From positions 1 to 64,000 of the forward strand of contig NZ_VJOT01000054.1 in the NCBI RefSeq assembly GCF_011087585.1: a stretch of 64,000 nt of DNA, read 5' to 3'. Made by a program: the position numbers and the translations under genes. Positions 18,136-27,312 of the stretch are shown one piece after another. Every line of letters starts with the position of its first letter. The first letter of the stretch is position 1. Under the pieces are notes generated by a model, which saw only the letters and a list, made by a program, of their open reading frames with translations, had not been told where the DNA came from and made no database searches. This stretch comes from Neochlamydia sp. AcF84. Its GTDB lineage: Bacteria > Chlamydiota > Chlamydiia > Chlamydiales > Parachlamydiaceae.

Positions 18136-19230
18136 CCTTGTGGCATAAATGATCTAATAGCTCGTGCCTTTAAAGCCCAGCCTTATATTACGACTAAGCT
18201 AGCATCCAGCGCTCTTTGTGCATTCCAATCTTTGCCATCTTATTTGCCCCCAAAGATTTAGCATATAATTCTTCCCGCTGATAAGATAGCTTCCTAGAGG
18301 GTAAATTTCCTCTAAAACTTCTTTTAAAGCGGTACATCGTCAATTCGGCAAGCGATCTCCTATGCTAGTTTATTTCGAAGCTGCCTGACCTCCTTGTCCC
18401 CTCCAAAGTCCTGAATGACTTTTAAAGCCTCATTTCTCTTCTTCATCCAAGGCTTGTCCGTTTCTTGGCTTAAACCTTCCTTTGCTTCTTAAAGGCATTA
18501 AAGAATTTATACCTTAACATAAGTTGATTGATAGGAAGCTTGGCTATCATAAGCGTTATCTCTATAAGCGGTTTTTAAGCTCTTTGGCAGCTTAAGAATC
18601 ATCTGGTTGTCCATCAAAATCTGCTTTATTGCTCTTCGTTAACTCGCTCGGAATAATCTCATGCGATCCTTAGCAAATGCTTAAGTGAATCTTTCTCCAA
18701 GTCCTCGACTTTGCTTTGCCCTGCTGACGCAATTTCCACTCTCCTTCTTCATAGGCCTTTACCCCAAGGAATCAAAGGCTAAATCTGTTGGACGCTTTAA
18801 GGCTTGATTTTTCTATCCAAGCTTTTTAGTGCTCCTGCAGATGCATGTATAACAAGGACAGGCAGTCTTGAAGGCCAGCACAGCAATCAAAGACAAGAAA
18901 AATTCTTAGAAGAGCTCGTCGAGCAAATGATAAACGGCTTTAATCATCAACAAGCATAGGATAGCATCAGCGGAATAAATTCTTGGGTGTCTCTTCTCTT
19001 AAGCTTTTATATTTCCTCCATCCTTTAATGCCCTCATCTGAAAACCATAAAGTTATGCTTCTTCTTTGCACTCAAGCTGCGTTAGAAGCGAACCTATTAC
19101 TTATGCGGTAATGAAGCTTTTTTTTTTCATCGCTTGCTTATATTTTTAGTTTAGCAAACTAAATTTTATAGCTCTTAAGCATTAAGGAGCAAACTTAGCA
19201 CCTACACTTCTTATCATTTACGCAACAACG
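18136..19230 (-). mobile_element. Decayed IS5-type insertion sequence (both ends recognisable)
   Basis: Imperfect 17-bp terminal inverted repeats at 18136-18152 and 19214-19230 (14 of 17 match) bound about 1.1 kb. The right one is nearly identical to the terminus of the IS5 copy at 588-606. The enclosed transposase is broken. The element is the first part of the accessory DNA between pkn5 and cdsC. Confidence 0.8.
18230..19080 (-). pseudogene. Broken IS5-type transposase
   Basis: The minus-strand DNA aligns by eye with the transposase at 1-558. For example GKAKSRTWRKIHLS matches GKAKRRTWRKIHLS, and the segment coding MYRFKRSF is also shared. Upstream pieces read WFSDEGIKGWRKYK and DSLGVKAYEEGEWKLRQQG, typical of the N-terminal and first catalytic-Asp regions of IS5 transposases. 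Several stops and frameshifts interrupt it, so it cannot make a working enzyme. Approximate ends are given because the frame is lost in several places. Confidence 0.82.
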
Positions 19231-19583
19231 CCCTTTTCAGTAGCTTTCTGCACCCTAGCATGCTTTGAAAGACTGCCTTCAATTCAAAAAGCATCTAAAT
19301 AAAAGTGGACTTTCTTTAAATAGCAGACTTTATTTATTTAAACAAAAATTAATTAACTATCAATAAATTGGTAAATAAAACATTAATTTATTTCATAATT
19401 ATTAAAAACATAAATCTAATTAATAAAAATTTAATTCTGAAAATAAAAATAATTTGTATCTGGATAAAGCTTAAACTTTTAGGAAATTTTGCTTGAAATA
19501 AATGAATAAATAAAATATTGATTAAGGGTAAGCTTTTCTTTATAAAGCTTTTTACCTATCTTTAATTAAATGAAGGAGCTTGT
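19231..19583. other. Very AT-rich intergenic region
   Basis: About 350 bp, extremely AT-rich between 19310 and 19520 with runs such as taaataaaattaa. No gene is visible. A weak promoter candidate (TTGCTT at 19489, 16-bp spacer, TAAAAT at 19511) precedes the first coiled-coil gene. Confidence 0.5.
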
Positions 19584-20762
19584 ATGATTAATTTAGATTC
19601 AAAAGAGCTATTAGAAACTGATTTTAATGCCTTAGTAAGGAAAATACTAACTCTAGAAAACCAAACCAAAAATTTTAATGAAAAAGTTGATAACCTTGCT
19701 AGAGTTATTTTAATTAAAAATGAAAGCCATGAGCAGCACTTGAAAACGCTGTGCGAACAAAATCAATTATTCATGGAAACCATTGTAAAGTTAAAGAGCG
19801 ATAATATAATTCTTACGACTGAAAATAAAGACTTAAAGCAAGAAACGCAAAAATGGAAAAATAAAGCCAGCAAAACCCAAGCTGCCATGCAGCTAGCCTT
19901 ACAGGCAAACGAGCAATTTGAAGAAGCTATCCAAGCTTTAACGACAGACAAGGAAAATCTTTCGCAAGAAAATGGCTCTTTGAAAGAAGATAATGCTAAA
20001 TTGAGGGAAGCTAACCATGTATTTAAACAAGACAACGCTAATCTTAGATCTGAAAACCAAGTTCTTAAAGATAAGAACAAAGGCCTTACAAGTGAGAACC
20101 AGAGTTTGACCACTCAAGTGCAAGCCGCTGAGAATGGATTTCAAACCCTTACAAAAGAAAATGAGCATCTTAGGGACCTTGGAAGAAGATTAAACCAACG
20201 AATGGCCTTGCTAACTCAACAGGCACAAGAAGCCCCTACTCTTCCGCCAAAAATATTAAAATTAATGATAGAGGGGGGCTTAAAAGTAAATCCCGATACG
20301 CCCCTAACCGAAGCTATTAAACAGATCTTTGAAATTAACGATAATTTAAAGAAAAAAAATAAAGAGTTGCAAGCTACTTTAATACGTATTGAAACTACTT
20401 TGGGATTACAAAAAGGGGTAAACTGCGATTCAATTTTAAGAGCCATCAACAAAGCAATCGTTATTCCTAATAAGCTTAAAGTTCTAGGGAACAAGCTGGT
20501 TATTGCAAATCTATTAAAGAAAGATTATCAACCTGAGGATGTATTAGAAATATTAAACGGCGTTTTAAATGATTATCTAGATTTTAGAAGGCACCAACCC
20601 ATGATATGCAAAGAACTAGGTATAAAAGCAACTTCTAATATTGAAACAATTTTAAAGAAAATCCAGGAAAAAAAAGATGAAAGTGGCGTTAGTGCTTACT
20701 TTAGCAGGCTGGGAAGATCCACACTCTGCCTACTTTCTTTAGGATTTGCCAAAGTGGTATAA
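19584..20762 (+). CDS. Coiled-coil protein of unknown function (island gene 1)
   Basis: I do not recognise a family. The 392-residue protein is a long coiled coil from about residue 20 to 220 with repeating heptads (ENGSLKEDNAKLREANH, DNANLRSENQVLKDKNKGL), then a helical domain to about 370 and a short hydrophobic end (STLCLLSLGFAKVV). A clear AAGGAG ribosome site precedes the ATG. Together with the next gene it forms a pair inserted between pkn5 and cdsC. Coiled-coil proteins next to T3SS genes in chlamydiae are often secreted effectors, which is possible here but not shown. Confidence 0.75.
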   Translation: MINLDSKELLETDFNALVRKILTLENQTKNFNEKVDNLARVILIKNESHEQHLKTLCEQNQLFMETIVKLKSDNIILTTENKDLKQETQKWKNKASKTQAAMQLALQANEQFEEAIQALTTDKENLSQENGSLKEDNAKLREANHVFKQDNANLRSENQVLKDKNKGLTSENQSLTTQVQAAENGFQTLTKENEHLRDLGRRLNQRMALLTQQAQEAPTLPPKILKLMIEGGLKVNPDTPLTEAIKQIFEINDNLKKKNKELQATLIRIETTLGLQKGVNCDSILRAINKAIVIPNKLKVLGNKLVIANLLKKDYQPEDVLEILNGVLNDYLDFRRHQPMICKELGIKATSNIETILKKIQEKKDESGVSAYFSRLGRSTLCLLSLGFAKVV

Positions 20763-20814
20763 ATAGCAAGCAAACAGCTATTTCTACTATTGATTAAGAA
20801 GTTAAGCTTACTGG

Positions 20815-20829
20815 CCCCCTTTTCGGGGG
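20815..20829 (+). terminator. Short GC-rich hairpin after island gene 1
   Basis: CCCCC (20815-20819) and GGGGG (20825-20829) form a short stem in otherwise AT-rich DNA, 52 bp after the stop codon. There is no U-run after it, so termination would be weak. Confidence 0.35.
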
Positions 20830-20913
20830 AGTAGAATCTAAAGAACAAACTTAAGCTTCTAAAATTGTAGAACAGGTAACAAGCTTATTAAACATAAAAT
20901 GAGGTTTAACAAT

Positions 20914-21957
20914 ATGGTAGTCAAAGAAGTTCCTTCAGATAATCAAGCCCTCCTTTCTTCTGAACAAACGATACAAATTAATGCAAAAATAGCTCAATTG
21001 GAGCAGGATGCAGCCATCCAGAATGTAATCGACCAACTGTTTACAATGGACATTCGACAGATGGAAGATGAACGAATTAGGCTAAGCAACATTGTGCATT
21101 TGCAACATGCAGAATTAAGTAAAGAATTCAAGCAAAGGCGCATGGAGGTAGAAGAAGTAACAGCTATATTGGATATCACCCTAGAGAAACTGACGGCCTC
21201 AAATGAAAAATCCTCTAAACTTATGCAAGCACAAGTACAGCTTAGAAAAGACTTTAAATTAATAGGGAACCAGCAAGCCGAGCTAAAAAAAGCTTTCAAA
21301 CTCATCGAACAAGATCACGCCCAAATAGCAAAAGATCACGCCGAAATAGCAAAGGATCAGGTACAAATAGCTGCAGATCAAGCAGAAATAAGAAAAGAGC
21401 ACCAAAAGATAAGAGGAAATTTAGAGCGCGTAGAAGAGGGTTGCGTAAATCTTAGCAAAAGTTTTGCTAGCTTAAAGATAAGCTTTAAAGAAATAAGTAA
21501 ACAGCTTGATGCTATGCTAGAAGAACGCCTCCTTCCTCAACAAGATGCAGATCTAAGTGAGAAAGAGATGGAAGAAAAAGCTGCTGTTAAAAGAAATGCG
21601 ATTACTAAGCAATATATGCAAGATTGGGAGGATGAAATACAACGCGAATATGAGGAAAATAAGGCATTAAATTCACAAAGCCTTCAAGAATTTGCTGAAC
21701 AGCTGGAAGATTCTAGCTTGAATGCAGAAGAAATAGCTGCAAGGGGAGAAACATCTTTCCTCTCCACCGCCCAGCAAACGCAAGAAAGTGAAGTCTTAAA
21801 AAGTCCCGGATGGTTGGGTGCATTAAAGCATAAGATGGGAACATGGAAACATACTGCTTTAAAGGTTACAGAATTTTTTACACGCTCAGCCTGCTTGGCT
21901 ACTATAGTTTCAGTTAGCTTAACTAGCCTTTTTGCTATAACGGCTACCTTGGTATAA
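20914..21957 (+). CDS. Coiled-coil protein with C-terminal membrane anchor (island gene 2)
   Basis: No family recognised. About 347 residues, almost all helical and charged, with one hydrophobic segment at the very C-terminus (CLATIVSVSLTSLFAITATLV), so a tail-anchored topology is likely. Residues near 135-165 form four tandem 7-residue units (DHAQIAK, DHAEIAK, DQVQIAA, DQAEIRK) coded by a 21-bp DNA repeat. I chose ATG 20914 because GAGG lies 9 bp upstream; the frame also opens at ATG 20899. It ends at a good hairpin terminator. It shares the coiled-coil style of the preceding gene and may act with it. Confidence 0.75.
   Translation: MVVKEVPSDNQALLSSEQTIQINAKIAQLEQDAAIQNVIDQLFTMDIRQMEDERIRLSNIVHLQHAELSKEFKQRRMEVEEVTAILDITLEKLTASNEKSSKLMQAQVQLRKDFKLIGNQQAELKKAFKLIEQDHAQIAKDHAEIAKDQVQIAADQAEIRKEHQKIRGNLERVEEGCVNLSKSFASLKISFKEISKQLDAMLEERLLPQQDADLSEKEMEEKAAVKRNAITKQYMQDWEDEIQREYEENKALNSQSLQEFAEQLEDSSLNAEEIAARGETSFLSTAQQTQESEVLKSPGWLGALKHKMGTWKHTALKVTEFFTRSACLATIVSVSLTSLFAITATLV
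21313..21396 (+). repeat. Four tandem 21-bp units inside island gene 2
   Basis: Units start at 21313, 21334, 21355 and 21376, each beginning GATCA and coding D-(H/Q)-x-(Q/E)-I-x-x. The first two differ at only a couple of bases. It is an in-frame coding repeat, so copy-number changes would lengthen the coiled coil without a frameshift. Confidence 0.8.
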
Positions 21958-21966
21958 TGGCATGAA

Positions 21967-21992
21967 AAAAGGCAAAGCTTTCTTTGCCTTTT
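21967..21992 (+). terminator. Intrinsic terminator of island gene 2
   Basis: AAAAGGCAAAG (21967-21977) and CTTTGCCTTTT (21982-21992) form a perfect 11-bp stem, 10 bp after the stop, ending in a T-run. Confidence 0.7.
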
Positions 21993-22633
21993 CTCAAACT
22001 TTTGATGGAGGCTTAAATTGCTAAACTTTGTCACTCGCCATCCTACTATACTTCTTAAGCTTTCTTTCCTAGGAAAAGCTTTAAAGAATCTTTTCCTGCC
22101 TAAAAAATGCGAAGGATAAGAAGAAGCTGTTTTTGTTTCTTCAATAACCTCAAATCCTAAAGTATAAAGGTAATTTAGCCAAATACTTCTCCCTATGGAG
22201 AGGATTAAAAACACCCACCTACATTTGTCCGATTCTAGCTTGCAAAGCTTATAAAGACGCTTAAAGCTAACATTACCTTTAGTTTTTGTCTAGGGCTATC
22301 CGCCTATTAAGCCTGCTTCTTTTGTCCCTGCCGTGAAAGCCTCTACTTTAAAAAAACCCATTCTTGGACCTCTTGTAATGCTCTTTATAATCCCTTTCGT
22401 ATGCCTTAGCGTTCTTCCTAATAGTTTCTTTCATAGAAATCTTTACTCATCCACTATCTTTTGCATAAGCATGGAAAAAATTACCTTTCCTCTGATTTTC
22501 ATGACCTTATAGCTAGTAAAGAGGTTGGTGGATGATCAAATAGCTTAATCAAAAAATTAATTATAAAATTGCATTAAATCAATCGAGACTTTATGATCCT
22601 GACTTTTTAGTATGACATAACCCCCTACTCTAC
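21993..22633. other. Intergenic region before cdsC with possible decayed coding DNA
   Basis: About 640 bp. A minus-strand frame holds a fragment reading SIWLNYLYTLGFEVIEE that looks protein-like, but it is not recognisable and is interrupted. The cdsC promoter should lie close to 22590-22620; no consensus is clear. Confidence 0.4.
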
Positions 22634-25600
22634 ATGAAAAAATATTATACCTATCCTAAAGCTTTATCGTTAGCTATCTTCATCTTAACCTCATGCTTTT
22701 GTTACACCTATATAAAAGCTGAACACTCTGTGCCGTCAACCCTTCCCTATGGTGGTGATGAAACATTAGATAATAAGGAAATACCAGCCGCTTTACCGCC
22801 TCTGGATACTTCTCCCCCAGATTCTTCATCTACTCAAGAGAAAAAGGAATCGCCAGAAATTGGCCGCTTTTTCTATCCTAAACTTTTTACTTATCCCCAA
22901 CCTCATACCGCTGATACTCTATCTGAACTGGTACAGCCTACCGATTCTCCTAACACAGCCAACCAAGCAGCGTCCGAACTATTGCCTACTCTTCCACAGC
23001 CTGCAGAAGCTCAACCTGCTTCTTTACAGCCCCCAACTATTTCTCCACCTCAGCTTTCTACTACTTCTGAATCTTCCTCTTTCCCGCAAGTCCACCCTTC
23101 TTTGACAACTTCTTCGAGTTCTACTGACCTTCCTTCTATGCTTAATCCTACTTCCGCAGCAGAACATAAGCCTACGGCTTCCTCGCCAACCATGGATAAC
23201 TCTGCATCTCATCACTCAATAGATTTTAATGCTCCTATTCCACCTACTTTTACCCCAGATTCCTCATCATCCCAAACACCATCCTTATTTCCATCTTCTT
23301 CTGCCCCCTTATTTCAACCCTCAGCGTCTTCCAAGGCCAACCAAGATACTATTCCTACGAACTCTAATATTGGCACCCACTCCTCTTCTCCATCAAATTT
23401 TAAACCTCTTGCGGCTAGCCATGCAAATACCAATGAACCCCCTAAAACTATCCTCATTAATTTCAATAATGTCGCTATTACAGAATATATTCGTTTCATC
23501 AGCCGCATTTCTAATAAGAATTTTGTATTCGATGAAAACGATTTACAATTCACTGTTACCATAGTCTCAGAAGAACCTACCACTATTGATAATATTATGA
23601 CAGCTCTCCTGCAAGAGCTGCGTATCCATGGCCTAGAATTGATCGAACAAGAGAACACCATTATTATTCATCGTAATAGTAAAGTGGCCGGTATCTCCAA
23701 GGTGGTGACTGAGGATGGAAGCATCGATCAAAGGCAGAATTTTGATATTATAACTAAGGTTTTTAGGCTAAACACGTTAGAAGCAGAACGTGCTGCTGTG
23801 ATTTTAAAACCCATGATTTCTGCTAACGCTTTAGTGGAAGTACTTAAAGAAACTAATCATCTAATAATCACAGATTTGTCTTCGAATATTAGAGAAATCA
23901 GCGCTTTACTTAATAGCTTGGACAGCCCACAAAGTGGACTAGTTATCGGCCAATATGTTGTGCGTTCTCAATCGGCAGACGCACTTATTGCACTGGCAGC
24001 ACGGATTATCCAACCAATTGCACAAGATCAAAAAATCAACTTCATTTCTCATAAAGCTGCTAATAGTATTTTTATCGTAGGAAGTCCTTATCTCGTAGAA
24101 CGCACTCTATCTATTTTGAAATATCTTGATCAGACAGGGGCTACAACCCAAATAATTAATCCTAGAGATCTTAATTTTGGTACAAAACAGCAGGCAGGTC
24201 AATGGATTTTGGACAAAAATGGCAACTGGCAATTTATTCCTGAAGCAGCTGTTAATGGTAGTGGTCCTCCCAAAGGTAATTGGAAAATTGATGAACAAGG
24301 TAACTGGTACTTTGAGCCCGGTGAACCTATTCCTAATGGAAAAGGACCTGATGGTAAGTGGGTTTTAGATAAAGATGGTAACTGGGTTTTTCAGCTCAAT
24401 CCTGGCAAACCTATTTCACCCCAAAAAGTTCAGCGTAAAGAAAGAATTGATGCTGAACTACCTGTAGGCCACATTGAAAGAACTCAATTTTCTATTTATA
24501 AGTTGCAATACCGTAAAGGCGAGCAAATTGCTAAGGCCCTAGCTAGAATTGCTGAAAGCCTCACAGCCTCAGGAGCTGGCACCAATACTGACCTCTTAGC
24601 TTCTATTAATAGCGTTCAATGGATTGAATCCTCGAACTCACTTATATTTACAGGAACAAGCGATGCTATTGATAAGATGAGAGAGCTCTTAGGCGATATT
24701 GATGTTCCTCTTCGTCAGGTTCTGCTGGAGATGCTTATTTTAGAAACAGACATCACTGACTCCTTAAACTTCTCTACTAATGTAGCTTCCAACTTTGGTG
24801 GGGGCAATACTTCTGGTGCGGAAGCTTTCTTATCGGGAGCCTCTACTCTACCGGCGGGAATGGCTTCATCAGGACTTGGTTTAATTCCTAATGCTGCAGC
24901 CCAAGCTACAAGTGTAAGCGGTTTTGTACTAGGAGTTATTGGACAGACCATCACTCATAATGGAAAAGAATATGCAACCTTAGGAGGTCTTGTAAAAGCT
25001 TTAACCCAAAGGTCTATGTCGCGCATTATCATGAACCCTAAAATTCTTACGGAAGATAACTCACCCGCAGAAGTTTTTGTAGGCCTCAACACGCAGTTTC
25101 CCACACAATCTATTGCTAACAACTTAGGTACTATTTTAACACAAAATTTTGAGTTTCGAGATGTCGGCACTAATCTAAAGGTTACCCCTATCATTGGCAG
25201 TAATGATATTGTTACTTTAGAGATTCAAGAAGAAGTTAGCTCCATTGTTTCTGGAGGAATTTCGAGCAGCTCAACTGCAACTAGCCAGATAGTGGGACCT
25301 ACTACTAAAATTAACAGGACGACAACAAAAGTACATGTTCCCAACAAATTTTTCTTAATCTTAAGTGGAATGGTAAGCGATACGGACGAAAGAAACCGTA
25401 CCCAAGTTCCCTGCCTAGGATCCATTCCTGTGTTAGGAGCAGCTTTTAGTGATAAGCAAGTTAAAAATACAAAGCAAAATTTAATGATTTTTATTCATCC
25501 CATCATCTTAGATACTGAAGAAGAAATTGACAACATCACTAGACATCAACAAAATGTCTATCGGGTCAAAAGCCGGCGCCCTAAGGAATGGATTTGTGAA

Positions 25601-25672
25601 ACTGATGAAGCGATGGATTTCTTTAATATTATTAATACAGAAAATTCAGATGGCAGTGAAGATCGTTACTAA
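22634..25672 (+). CDS. cdsC: T3SS outer-membrane secretin CdsC (SctC)
   Basis: Forms the outer-membrane ring through which the needle passes. A signal peptide (about residues 1-30, LAIFILTSCFCYTYIKA) is followed by a Pro/Ser/Thr-rich low-complexity stretch to about 265. Periplasmic N-domains start with KTILINFNNVAITEYIRFIS near 272 and continue to about 510. Then comes an inserted G-N-W repeat region (about 520-595). A last N-domain and the beta-barrel secretin domain follow, ending with CLGSIPVLGAAF and LMIFIHPIIL. At 1012 residues it is large, owing to the low-complexity and repeat regions. The TPR lipoprotein gene overlaps its 3' end by 23 bp. Confidence 0.94.
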   Translation: MKKYYTYPKALSLAIFILTSCFCYTYIKAEHSVPSTLPYGGDETLDNKEIPAALPPLDTSPPDSSSTQEKKESPEIGRFFYPKLFTYPQPHTADTLSELVQPTDSPNTANQAASELLPTLPQPAEAQPASLQPPTISPPQLSTTSESSSFPQVHPSLTTSSSSTDLPSMLNPTSAAEHKPTASSPTMDNSASHHSIDFNAPIPPTFTPDSSSSQTPSLFPSSSAPLFQPSASSKANQDTIPTNSNIGTHSSSPSNFKPLAASHANTNEPPKTILINFNNVAITEYIRFISRISNKNFVFDENDLQFTVTIVSEEPTTIDNIMTALLQELRIHGLELIEQENTIIIHRNSKVAGISKVVTEDGSIDQRQNFDIITKVFRLNTLEAERAAVILKPMISANALVEVLKETNHLIITDLSSNIREISALLNSLDSPQSGLVIGQYVVRSQSADALIALAARIIQPIAQDQKINFISHKAANSIFIVGSPYLVERTLSILKYLDQTGATTQIINPRDLNFGTKQQAGQWILDKNGNWQFIPEAAVNGSGPPKGNWKIDEQGNWYFEPGEPIPNGKGPDGKWVLDKDGNWVFQLNPGKPISPQKVQRKERIDAELPVGHIERTQFSIYKLQYRKGEQIAKALARIAESLTASGAGTNTDLLASINSVQWIESSNSLIFTGTSDAIDKMRELLGDIDVPLRQVLLEMLILETDITDSLNFSTNVASNFGGGNTSGAEAFLSGASTLPAGMASSGLGLIPNAAAQATSVSGFVLGVIGQTITHNGKEYATLGGLVKALTQRSMSRIIMNPKILTEDNSPAEVFVGLNTQFPTQSIANNLGTILTQNFEFRDVGTNLKVTPIIGSNDIVTLEIQEEVSSIVSGGISSSSTATSQIVGPTTKINRTTTKVHVPNKFFLILSGMVSDTDERNRTQVPCLGSIPVLGAAFSDKQVKNTKQNLMIFIHPIILDTEEEIDNITRHQQNVYRVKSRRPKEWICETDEAMDFFNIINTENSDGSEDRY
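24190..24405 (+). repeat. Triple G-x-W-x-x-D-x-x-G-N-W repeat within CdsC
   Basis: Three units read GQWILDKNGNWQF, GNWKIDEQGNWYF and GKWVLDKDGNWVF, each about 30-33 residues apart and separated by NG-x-GP-x-G loops. I know of no such repeat in secretins. It lies between periplasmic N-domains, where an exposed loop is plausible. Confidence 0.8.
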
Positions 25673-26606
25673 TCTATTTTTAGGTTCACTATGTCTAGGC
25701 TTAGTAGCTTGTTCTTTTAAAGAAGCTGATGAACTTGAACCAAATATTCAATTTGCTACACCTGTGCATGTTGTAGAAAATCTTCCCTCCGCTTTTCCGG
25801 ATTTAACTCCGGAAGAGCTAAGAGAAGATTGGGCCAAAGAACTTCTTATTGCTAACAAGTTTGCTCGAGAAAATGACCTTTATCGCGCTATTACTAGCTA
25901 TAAACGTGCTTTGATTCTTATTCCTTCCAATCAACTCCATCGAAAACAGCAGATAGAGTATGATATTATTTTAAGCTATTATTTAGGTGAAAAATATCAA
26001 GAGGCCGTAGAGACTTTTGAAGCTAGTAGCTTGACTAATATCTCAACTCAATTTCTAGCTTTTGAGAATCTTCTTCAAATTCTTTATGATGCATATTCAA
26101 GAGCGGGCCAGCTAGCTAAAGCTGAAAAAGTTTTTGCTCTCCTCGAAAAAGTTCGCCCTAAAGTCGCAGAGAATTTTCAACATGCTGAGGATGTACTTCA
26201 TGCCAACTTCTCGGCTCTTCACAATCCCTGCCTAGGCTCTAATGAGAATTTATCCTATTTCCTAACTACTTATAATCAACATGCGAAGTCTGTAAGACAT
26301 GCTAAGACACTTAATGCTCTGCTTCCGGGAGCGGGTTATTATTATTTGGGACAAAAGAATACAGCCATTACTGCCTTCTTAGTAAATTCTCTTTTTATCG
26401 CTACCGCTTACTACTTCTTTGATCATGGGAATTGGGCCGCAGGAGCCATTGCTACAAGCCTTGAAATGGGATGGTATATAGGAGGAATTAATGGTGCCGG
26501 CCTAGGAGCAAAAGAATTTAATGAACATTTATACAAAACAGTGGCTAAAGACTATATGATCAAGAATCATCTTTTTCCTGTATTAACTTTTCAAACTTCC
26601 TTCTAA
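25650..26606 (+). CDS. TPR-containing lipoprotein with C-terminal hydrophobic region
   Basis: The likely start is ATG 25650, which gives a lipoprotein signal (TNLFLGSLCLGLVAC, lipobox LVAC); the frame is open to 25527 inside cdsC. Of about 318 residues, 60-180 contain TPR-like helices (LYRAITSYKRALILIPSN, KYQEAVETFEASSL). The C-terminal third has hydrophobic segments (LLPGAGYYYLGQKNTAITAF, FLVNSLFIATAYYFF) and a Gly-rich end. It overlaps cdsC by 23 bp, and the next gene starts right after its stop, so the three are translationally linked. Role unknown; an envelope assembly job beside the secretin is an inference. Confidence 0.75.
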   Translation: MAVKIVTNLFLGSLCLGLVACSFKEADELEPNIQFATPVHVVENLPSAFPDLTPEELREDWAKELLIANKFARENDLYRAITSYKRALILIPSNQLHRKQQIEYDIILSYYLGEKYQEAVETFEASSLTNISTQFLAFENLLQILYDAYSRAGQLAKAEKVFALLEKVRPKVAENFQHAEDVLHANFSALHNPCLGSNENLSYFLTTYNQHAKSVRHAKTLNALLPGAGYYYLGQKNTAITAFLVNSLFIATAYYFFDHGNWAAGAIATSLEMGWYIGGINGAGLGAKEFNEHLYKTVAKDYMIKNHLFPVLTFQTSF

Positions 26607-27008
26607 ATGCCTATACGTATAATCCTCAACCTCTTCACTCTCTATTCTCTTTTTTTATTCTCTTTTTGCCTTGAGGCAGAGCCTTGGGGGAAAGATGCCG
26701 ATTTGGCCCGCACTAAGCCCGCTCCTTTGCAAGAGCAGCCTTATTACTGTACCACCCCCCTGATGGGCTCTTTGGCCGAAAGCCTCATTGGCTTTCATCA
26801 AACAATAATTACACCGATTGATGGCCCTCGCAGTAACTATTTACCTAGCAGTTCACAATACACACTGGATGCTATGCGCAAGTATGGTTTTTTCGTCGGC
26901 TTTAGCATGGGCTGTGATCGGTTAATGCGTGAAAATGATGATCCATGGATTTACCCTAAAGTTACTGACCGACAAGGTTATCTTTTAAAATACAATCCCG
27001 TCCCATAA
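26607..27008 (+). CDS. YidD-like protein with signal peptide, Cys residues replaced
   Basis: The 133-residue protein begins with a signal peptide (NLFTLYSLFLFSFCLEAEP). The YidD (DUF37) pattern follows: FHQTIITPIDGPR, LPSSSQYTLDAMRKYGFF, and GCDRLMREN. Ordinary YidD assists YidC-dependent membrane insertion from the cytoplasmic side and has conserved Cys (GPRCRFxPTCS). Here these are Ser or Asn, and the protein looks exported, so it is a divergent relative with a different role. It starts at the base after the stop of the TPR gene, which suggests a tight functional pair. Confidence 0.75.
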   Translation: MPIRIILNLFTLYSLFLFSFCLEAEPWGKDADLARTKPAPLQEQPYYCTTPLMGSLAESLIGFHQTIITPIDGPRSNYLPSSSQYTLDAMRKYGFFVGFSMGCDRLMRENDDPWIYPKVTDRQGYLLKYNPVP

Positions 27009-27312
27009 TTCTTTAGAAACCTAATCTCTCGCCAGCACTTGCTCAATACCCTTTTTGGCAAAGAGAGCTCTATCTATAAGCTGTTATTCGCACTAAAACA
27101 TAAAAAATGTTATACTGACTATTTTTTAACTTATCCATTCCCCATTAGTATGCTGAATCGCCTTAATTATGTATTTCCTCTAGTGGTCTGCCTGCCTTTT
27201 TTAGAGAAGTATAGAAAAATTAATGCTCGGCTAATTTTTTTATTAAACCTGCGTAATAGGACTAGCTGTCTACTTTCCATAGCTACTACTTCTTCTTTGT
27301 TAGGTATTTGAT
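27009..27312. other. Intergenic region before the SNF2 helicase gene
   Basis: About 300 bp. A 90-codon frame at 27039 has no recognisable features and no good ribosome site, so I leave it out. The helicase promoter is presumably here; no strong consensus is seen. Confidence 0.4.

Noticed and set aside
21313-21396. Short tandem repeats considered as a CRISPR array
   Set aside because: No spacers; the units are contiguous, in frame and coding.
21684-22214. 176-codon minus-strand frame overlapping the end of island gene 2
   Set aside because: Its 3' half is antisense to a real gene; the rest has a protein-like stretch but no intact gene could be reconstructed.
27039-27311. 90-codon open frame before the SNF2 gene
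   Set aside because: No ribosome site, no recognisable domain, and it fills the expected promoter region.
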